The notes below the pieces were generated by a model. It was not told where the DNA came from. It saw only the letters and a list, made by a program, of their open reading frames with translations, and did no database searches. From positions 1 through 60,967 of the forward strand of contig QCBE01000006.1 in NCBI GenBank assembly GCA_003281715.1: a stretch of 60,967 bases of DNA, read 5' to 3'. The position numbers and the translations under genes are program-made. Shown piece by piece: positions 56,055 through 60,967 of the stretch. This DNA is from Prochlorococcus sp. AG-347-B23. Its GTDB lineage: Bacteria > Cyanobacteriota > Cyanobacteriia > PCC-6307 > Cyanobiaceae. Position 1 is the stretch's first letter. Every line of letters begins with the position of its first letter.

Positions 56055-56342
56055 TTATTCTTTTTCAATAGTGAAAGAGTTGATAAAAAGCCTTATACCA
56101 ATAATAAAAAATGTAATGGAGGCTATTGACTTAAGAACTACTTCGGGTAAAAAACTTGAAATTGAACCGCCTGTCAAAGCTCCTATTAAACTTGCAAAAA
56201 CAAGTGCTGAAGATGATCCCAGAAAAACTGCTAATGGTTTTTTTGAAGTGCCACTTATAGTTAAAGTTGCTAGTTGAGTTTTGTCACCTAATTCAGCTAT
56301 AAAAACAGTTAGAAATGTTGATAGTAATAAACTTAAAACCAT
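56055..56342 (-). CDS. UPF0016/GDT1-family half-size cation transporter, second gene
   Basis: A 95-residue protein with three spans and the UPF0016 signature AELGDKTQLATLTIS (residues 15-29). The family exchanges Mn2+ or Ca2+ for protons; full-length members contain two copies of this unit. Here each unit is a separate gene. Its ATG directly abuts the stop of the sibling gene with no gap, implying coupled translation and a heterodimer. Cyanobacterial members export manganese into the thylakoid lumen or periplasm. Confidence 0.88.
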   Translation of the reverse strand: MVLSLLLSTFLTVFIAELGDKTQLATLTISGTSKKPLAVFLGSSSALVFASLIGALTGGSISSFLPEVVLKSIASITFFIIGIRLFINSFTIEKE

Positions 56343-56669
56343 TTATAAATAATTTTTGAAAGTTTCATAAGCTAAAAATATACTTATCAATATCATTAAA
56401 GCACCAGTAAATAATGCAAATTTGCTAGGAGAAATTTTTTCTGATACCCATTTACCAACAAGAACTCCTACTATGCTAGAGCTTATTAAAGCTAGAGAAC
56501 TTCCTAGAAAAACAATTATTGGCTTGCCCGATTCGGCAGAAAGCATTAAGGTGGCTATTTGTGTTTTATCGCCAAGTTCAGCAATAAAAATTGTTGTAAA
56601 AGTCGTTATAAATATTGAAAAAAAACTTTTTTCAAGATTGTTTTCTTTTTTTTCTAATTTACTATTCAT
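56343..56669 (-). CDS. UPF0016/GDT1-family half-size cation transporter, first gene
   Basis: A 108-residue homologue of the preceding unit with the signature AELGDKTQIATLMLS and three spans, with a short polar N-terminus. It differs enough from the sibling to suggest that the pair is an obligate heterodimer. The gene overlaps the upstream YkgJ-like gene by four bases, making a three-gene operon: YkgJ, UPF0016, UPF0016. It is divergent from psb30. Confidence 0.88.
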   Translation of the reverse strand: MNSKLEKKENNLEKSFFSIFITTFTTIFIAELGDKTQIATLMLSAESGKPIIVFLGSSLALISSSIVGVLVGKWVSEKISPSKFALFTGALMILISIFLAYETFKNYL

Positions 56670-57013
56670 TTTCCTGATACAGCAATTCTAAAAGTTTTCA
56701 TCTCTTTACTTTGGTATCCATAATTAGATGAAATATGTTGTTTGCAGCAATCTATTAAAAATTTATCACCGGATTTCAAATATCCTTTAAATGAAGTAGA
56801 AAATTCACTTACCCGGCAAAAATGTGGTCTGGTTTCATAAATTAAGCATTTTTTATTTTCTCTGTCCAGGTTTTTACACCAACCGTCTTTAGCTGTCATC
56901 GAATTTATCAAATCTATATCTTCTTTGTTAAGTTTGTTAGCCAAATCGCTTCTTTCGTTCAAGTCGAATTTACAACAAGCTCCACAATTTTCTATACATG
57001 TCCATGATTTCAT
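56666..57013 (-). CDS. YkgJ-family cysteine-cluster protein
   Basis: A 115-residue protein of the YkgJ family, thought to chelate Zn2+ or an iron-sulfur cluster. The cysteines stand in CIENCGACCKF near the N-terminus, CKNLDRENKKCLIYETRPHFC and DCCKQH. The family is often found without a proven role. Here it is overlapped by and translationally coupled to a UPF0016 cation transporter pair, which points to metal handling, possibly as a metal sensor or donor. Confidence 0.85.
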   Translation of the reverse strand: MKSWTCIENCGACCKFDLNERSDLANKLNKEDIDLINSMTAKDGWCKNLDRENKKCLIYETRPHFCRVSEFSTSFKGYLKSGDKFLIDCCKQHISSNYGYQSKEMKTFRIAVSGK

Positions 57014-57095
57014 AATTTAATTCAATCTTGTAACGTATCAGTACAGTTTCATCATTTATTTGTAAAAATAGTATCACAAAACATATTCATTAATC

Positions 57096-57173
57096 ATGGC
57101 AACACTTATTCCTTTGGCTGTAGTTGCGTTAGCAGGACCAGCAATAATTGCTCTTGTTTTTTACCGTAAATAA
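57096..57173 (+). CDS. psb30: Photosystem II protein Psb30 (Ycf12)
   Basis: A 25-residue single-span peptide, MATLIPLAVVALAGPAIIAL then VFYRK. The ALAGPAII core is the hallmark of Psb30, a peripheral photosystem II subunit of the D1/cytochrome b559 side; the C-terminus is shorter than in freshwater species. It lies upstream of the HAD gene by 12 bases on the plus strand. Its start is 82 bases from the divergent YkgJ gene. Confidence 0.78.
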   Translation: MATLIPLAVVALAGPAIIALVFYRK

Positions 57174-57185
57174 AAGAAATTCTTT

Positions 57186-57950
57186 TTGGTGACTTATCTG
57201 GAGGGTGTTTATTGGGATTTAGATGGGACCATCGCAAATACAGAATTAGAGGCCCATTTACCTGCTTTTAATAATGCTTTTAATGACCTTGGCATTGATT
57301 GGAAATGGGATACTAATACATACATTAAACTTCTAAAGATAAATGGGGGCAAAAATAGGATTGCTTATTACGCTAAATATAATAATGATAATTTCTCAGA
57401 AGATTTAATTCTCAGAATTCATGAAACAAAGCAGTTTCATTATTTAGAAATTATAAAAAAAAATTGCGTTAGTTTGAAAACTGGTGTTTTTAGATTAATA
57501 AATGAATTACATAGAAAAAAAGTAAGACAATTTATTGTTACTTCAAGTTCAAGAATTCAAGCCAATCTTCTTGTTGATCATCTTTTTAATGGCTTGAACC
57601 CTTTTGAGTTCATTATTTCAAGCGAAGACGTTGAATTAAAGAAACCAAATCCATTACCATATTTAAAGGCTGTCCAATTGAGTGGTATAAACAAAAACAA
57701 CTCAATTGTCTTTGAAGACTCCAATCCAGGATTGAAATCTTCCTTGGCAGCTAACTTGCCAACAATTTTTGTTCCTTCAAATATCCCAATTGTTCTTGAG
57801 GAAAATATTAAATTAGATTGTATTTTAGACAGTCTTGGTGATCAGAATAATGTGGCAAATGTAATCAAAGGCCCTAAACTAAAAAAATCATACATTGACT
57901 ATAACTTTCTAAGTGATTATTTAGTGTCTTTTAGTAATGCAAAAAACTAA
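57186..57950 (+). CDS. HAD-superfamily hydrolase (CbbY/phosphatase-like)
   Basis: A 254-residue haloacid dehalogenase-like phosphatase. The nucleophile motif is WDLDGTIANTE (motif I DxDGT, Asp near residue 10). Motif II is IVTSSSR, and motifs III/IV are KKPNPLPYL and VFEDSNPGLKSS. The alpha-helical cap follows motif I, as in CbbY and phosphoglycolate phosphatase. The substrate is a phosphorylated small sugar or similar. The start is TTG 57186 or GTG 57189. The end overlaps the Ycf20 gene by 14 bases. Confidence 0.88.
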   Translation: MVTYLEGVYWDLDGTIANTELEAHLPAFNNAFNDLGIDWKWDTNTYIKLLKINGGKNRIAYYAKYNNDNFSEDLILRIHETKQFHYLEIIKKNCVSLKTGVFRLINELHRKKVRQFIVTSSSRIQANLLVDHLFNGLNPFEFIISSEDVELKKPNPLPYLKAVQLSGINKNNSIVFEDSNPGLKSSLAANLPTIFVPSNIPIVLEENIKLDCILDSLGDQNNVANVIKGPKLKKSYIDYNFLSDYLVSFSNAKN

Positions 57951-58263
57951 TTTTTCAAGAATTACCTACCAGTTAAATAATTTATTTTTTGGTTTTCTAA
58001 GTGATACTTGGAGAACAAAATCTATTGGTCTAATTTCTGTTTTGACAGGTTATTTTTTGTTCGCAAATTTTATTACAAAATTTATATCTGAAGGTAAAAA
58101 TGAGTTAATAATGGTCCCAATAATCATTATTTTTATTGAAATCATTATAAGAATTAAACCTGCCACAAGTTCAAAGTTTTATTATCTATGGACCGTAGTT
58201 GATAAATTAAGAATTGGTGCAATTTATGCCGTTATACTTGAAGCATTTAAATTAGGATCTTAA
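57937..58263 (+). CDS. Ycf20 family membrane protein (DUF565)
   Basis: A 108-residue protein with two to three spans. The pattern LNNLFFGFLSDTWRTKSIGLIS, followed by LTGYFLFANFI and a Lys-Pro loop (RIKPATSSK), fits Ycf20, a plastid-and-cyanobacterial family. In plants and algae it is linked to high-light tolerance (non-photochemical quenching), with unknown mechanism. It overlaps the HAD gene, so the two are coupled. Confidence 0.82.
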   Translation: MQKTNFSRITYQLNNLFFGFLSDTWRTKSIGLISVLTGYFLFANFITKFISEGKNELIMVPIIIIFIEIIIRIKPATSSKFYYLWTVVDKLRIGAIYAVILEAFKLGS

Positions 58264-58265
58264 AG

Positions 58266-58436
58266 CTACTCTTCTTCTTCTTCCTCAATAGGATAAACAA
58301 ATCCTTGAGCTTTCCCAGTTAAAACTGATTTACCTAAAGATATAGCTTTTTGAGCTGCTATTGCTGCTTTTCCTTTCCAAACAGCGTGCCTTTGGTTCCT
58401 TTTGCTCTTTGATTTTTTCTTCTTTGGTACAGCCAT
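58266..58436 (-). CDS. rpmF: Ribosomal protein bL32
   Basis: A 56-residue ribosomal protein of the large subunit. The N-terminus [20 protein letters not shown] is diagnostic, followed by the helical [17 protein letters not shown] and a long glutamate tail (EEEEEE). It has no CxxC zinc motif, as in many cyanobacterial bL32 proteins. It converges on the Ycf20 gene with two bases between the stops. Confidence 0.95.
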   Translation of the reverse strand: MAVPKKKKSKSKRNQRHAVWKGKAAIAAQKAISLGKSVLTGKAQGFVYPIEEEEEE

Positions 58437-58567
58437 TCTGTTTCTTTATTTCCTTATAATAATATAACCTTTAACTGGTTATCTCCAAAACTTTTGAGTA
58501 TATTTTGTTTATATACGTCAATTTTTTAAATAAGCATATATGCTTTATTAATCACTTATAAAGATTA

Positions 58568-60322
58568 GTGTTTAGATCAAAATTCTCATATTCAGATTCT
58601 AAATCAAGTTATTCGGATCTTCTAGAAGATATAGAGACGGGGAAAATAGAATCAATATTTTTCTATCCAAGGCAGAGAGAAATTGATGTTCTGTATAAAA
58701 ATGGAGATAAATTTAAAATACCTATCCTTTACAACGATCAATTAATCCTTGAAAAGGCTACTGAAAATAAGGTAGATCTAACTATCAACAATAGTAGAAA
58801 AGAAGCCTCAGCTGCTAATTCATTCGCATCAATAAGTCTTTTCCTAATTTTCATATTAGCTATAGTCTTAATCTTGAGGAGTACATCAAAATTGGCCTCC
58901 AGAGCTTTTGGTTTTACCAAAAATAAATCTAAATTTGTAACTATTGATGATGTAGAAACGAGATTCGATGATGTAGCTGGCGTCCCTGAAGCCGCAGAGG
59001 AATTAAAAGAGGTAATAACATTTTTGAAAGAACCAAAGAAATTTGAAAATCTTGGAGCGAAAGTTCCTAAGGGAGTTCTTCTAATAGGCCCACCAGGGAC
59101 AGGAAAAACATTATTAGCTAAAGCAATTGCTGGTGAATCAGGAGTACCTTTTCTCTCAATATCGGCTTCAGAGTTTGTAGAACTTTTTGTTGGTGTTGGA
59201 GCAAGCCGAGTTCGTGATCTGTTCTCTAAGGCTAAGGAAAAATCTCCTTGTATAATTTTTATTGATGAAATTGATTCCATTGGTAGACAAAGAGGGTCTG
59301 GAATCGGAGGTGGAAATGATGAAAGAGAACAAACCCTTAATCAGCTTCTAACTGAATTAGATGGTTTTGCAGATAATTCTGGGATTATTGTTTTAGCAGC
59401 AACAAATAGACCAGATATTTTGGATGCAGCATTATTAAGACCAGGTAGATTTGATAGGAAAATTGAAGTAATGCTTCCAGATTTAGATGGAAGAAAAAAA
59501 ATTCTTTCAGTTCACTCACTTTCCAAACCACTTTCAAGCGAGGTTGACTTAGGATATTGGGCTTCTAGAACAGTCGGATTTTCGGGAGCAGATCTTGCAA
59601 ACTTGATGAACGAGAGTGCTATTCACTGTGCAAGAGACGAATCTAAATTAATCAATGATCTTCATATAGAAAATGCTCTTGATAAAATTACCATTGGCCT
59701 GAGAAGCTCATTAATAACTTCTCCTAATATGAAAAAAATTATTGCTTATAACGAAGTAGGTAGAGCTATTGTATCTGCTGTGAGAAATGGAATTGAATCA
59801 GTTGATAAAATTACGATTTTACCTAGATCTGGATCTATAGGAGGATATACAAAAATATGCCCTGACGAAGATGTAATTTCTAGTGGATTGATTTCAAAAA
59901 AATTATTATTTTCAAAAATTGAAATTGCACTGGCTGGAAGAGCAGCAGAAACGATAGTTTTTGGTGAAGGTGAAATTACACAATGCTCCATGAATGATAT
60001 CTCTTATGCGACAAATATCGTAAGGGAAATGGTTACAAAATATGGATTTTCAATTATTGGTCCAATTTCAATGGATTCTGATAATAATGAAATGTATTTA
60101 GGAGATGGATTATTTAGAAGAAAGCCACTCATAGCAGAAAATACCAGTTCTAGAATAGATAATGAAATCATAAATATTTCTAAAATTTCATTAAATAATT
60201 CAATAAAAATATTGAAAAAAAATAGAGTTTTACTAGATAAATTAGTTGATATACTTTTAAATCAAGAAACTATAGATAAAAAAGTTTTTAAATTAACAAC
60301 TTCTAAATTGTTGAAAGTTTGA
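58568..60322 (+). CDS. FtsH-like AAA protein lacking the protease zinc site
   Basis: A 584-residue FtsH homologue. The AAA motor is intact: Walker A GPPGTGKT (174-181), Walker B FIDEID (231-236) and the arginine finger region [10 protein letters not shown]. In the protease domain the HEAGH zinc motif is NEVGR (395-399), so both histidine ligands are lost while Glu396 remains; Asp477 (SMNDIS) is still present. The start is GTG at 58568; a stop just upstream excludes the first membrane span, leaving only one span at about 89-103. This resembles the FtsHi pseudo-proteases of chloroplasts. It should unfold or pull on membrane proteins without cutting them, perhaps with active FtsH partners. Confidence 0.88.
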   Translation: MFRSKFSYSDSKSSYSDLLEDIETGKIESIFFYPRQREIDVLYKNGDKFKIPILYNDQLILEKATENKVDLTINNSRKEASAANSFASISLFLIFILAIVLILRSTSKLASRAFGFTKNKSKFVTIDDVETRFDDVAGVPEAAEELKEVITFLKEPKKFENLGAKVPKGVLLIGPPGTGKTLLAKAIAGESGVPFLSISASEFVELFVGVGASRVRDLFSKAKEKSPCIIFIDEIDSIGRQRGSGIGGGNDEREQTLNQLLTELDGFADNSGIIVLAATNRPDILDAALLRPGRFDRKIEVMLPDLDGRKKILSVHSLSKPLSSEVDLGYWASRTVGFSGADLANLMNESAIHCARDESKLINDLHIENALDKITIGLRSSLITSPNMKKIIAYNEVGRAIVSAVRNGIESVDKITILPRSGSIGGYTKICPDEDVISSGLISKKLLFSKIEIALAGRAAETIVFGEGEITQCSMNDISYATNIVREMVTKYGFSIIGPISMDSDNNEMYLGDGLFRRKPLIAENTSSRIDNEIINISKISLNNSIKILKKNRVLLDKLVDILLNQETIDKKVFKLTTSKLLKV

Positions 60323-60354
60323 TTTAATTGCTTTAAATTAAAAAAAATATTTTC

Positions 60355-60967
60355 TTGATAATTAAAAACAATACAACGAAGTTATTAGTTACACTTTCAT
60401 TTTTACTTATTCTTCCATTTGTACAAAAACAATGGTTTAATTTGTATTCACTCAATATTAATGATATTTCCTTTTATTTAATCCTTTACTATTTGAGCGG
60501 AGCAATATGTCCATCTTTGGTGTATATAAACTCTTTAAAAAACTATACAGATTATAGTTTTACTAATGATAAAATCCATAGTAAAAAAATAATTAAAGGA
60601 AAAAAATTATTATTCTTAGTAGCAATAAATTTAATATTTCTCTCTTTCTTAATAGCTGATTATATATATATAAATTTTGATCTTATAGTTAATTTATTTC
60701 TTGAAGGAATTAATGTCTCAAAACCGGATATTCCACAGTTATGTTTTTTCATTTTTTTAATTTCTATCCTATTAATTTTTAAGAAATCTAGGTTTCTTTT
60801 AAAAAAAATAATATTGGTAAATTTTATTTTGATTTCTCTCTATCTTTGGCATCTTCAAATTGTTAATATTAGTGTTGATGATCAGTTGCATATTTATAGA
60901 TATTTTGGTTTAAATGACCTAAATTTAATTAATCTTTTTATCCTAGTCGCAATAGAAATTTCTTTTT
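60355..60967 (+). CDS. Membrane protein, truncated by window edge
   Basis: A frame from TTG at 60355 remains open to the window end for about 204 codons. It has spans at about residues 10-23, 38-57, 85-101, 136-150 and 160-176, with Asn/Lys/Ile-rich loops and no stop. It lies 32 bases after the FtsH-like gene on the same strand. The 3' end is outside the window. No family is recognised. Another start could lie nearby, because TTG is weak. Confidence 0.65.
   Translation, partial: MIIKNNTTKLLVTLSFLLILPFVQKQWFNLYSLNINDISFYLILYYLSGAICPSLVYINSLKNYTDYSFTNDKIHSKKIIKGKKLLFLVAINLIFLSFLIADYIYINFDLIVNLFLEGINVSKPDIPQLCFFIFLISILLIFKKSRFLLKKIILVNFILISLYLWHLQIVNISVDDQLHIYRYFGLNDLNLINLFILVAIEISF

Noticed and set aside
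58738-59280. Minus-strand frame of 180 codons
   Set aside because: Antisense to the conserved AAA domain of the FtsH-like gene; low-complexity product typical of shadow frames.
58568-60322. Idea that a frameshift causes the loss of the FtsH N-terminal span
   Set aside because: No hydrophobic frame is found upstream in any of the three frames, and the remaining protein is uninterrupted for 584 codons, so a simple frameshift does not explain it.

Overview
The window is about 61 kb of very A+T-rich, tightly packed bacterial chromosome. It encodes chlorophyll synthesis (ChlH, AcsF), a Psb30 photosystem II peptide, Ycf20, a PetP-like/DUF2862 protein, CGLD27 and many protein families restricted to cyanobacteria (DUF3303, DUF3318, DUF3038/DUF4335/DUF2949, DUF2996). 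With the short genes, extreme base composition and lack of mobile DNA, this points to a streamlined marine picocyanobacterium, most likely a high-light-adapted Prochlorococcus. That assignment comes from gene content and protein recognition, not from a database search.

Layout. 1-9.7 kb: glutathione peroxidase, purT, a divergent pepN, an MBL-fold protein, a DCC-family redox protein and several very small membrane proteins. 9.7-21 kb: GNAT, S51 peptidase, a MTHFR-like protein followed by a renalase-like flavoprotein, a uridine-kinase-like P-loop protein, an HhH protein, rpsU, a compact phosphoribosyltransferase/nucleoside deoxyribosyltransferase operon, an HNH protein and a TauE/SafE permease. 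A non-coding stretch at 20.1-20.5 kb looks like a minus-strand small RNA gene. 21-24.7 kb: an ABC-2 exporter operon (two permeases and an ATPase), the DUF2862 protein and initiator tRNA-Met with a terminator. 24.8-27.2 kb: asparaginase II, CGLD27, RsfS and DUF3318 on the minus strand, divergent from carB. 30.6-38.4 kb: an MsbA-like exporter, then S4 protein-tpiA-folP converging on chlH. 38.5-43 kb: a plus-strand run of dapB, a membrane protein, a UbiH-like hydroxylase, DUF2949, DUF3038, DUF4335 and a membrane protein. 43-57 kb: mfd, terC, fmt-tldE-tldD, acsF, DUF2996, a degenerate RNase II/R (Zam-like) protein, and a YkgJ/UPF0016/UPF0016 operon divergent from psb30. 57-61 kb: HAD hydrolase-ycf20, rpmF, an FtsH homologue without its protease zinc site, and a membrane protein cut by the window edge.

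This is mostly core chromosome. I see no CRISPR array, transposase, integrase, phage module or classical defence locus, and I do not claim a new multi-gene system. The observations most worth checking are an FtsH that keeps its AAA motor but has NEVGR in place of HEAGH and lacks the first membrane span; an RNB-family protein without the recognisable catalytic aspartate cluster; a secreted protein whose signal peptide appears to begin at a rare ATT codon behind a strong ribosome binding site; a probable structured small RNA at 20.25-20.39 kb; several unlisted membrane micro-proteins; and a small metal-transport-like operon next to psb30.
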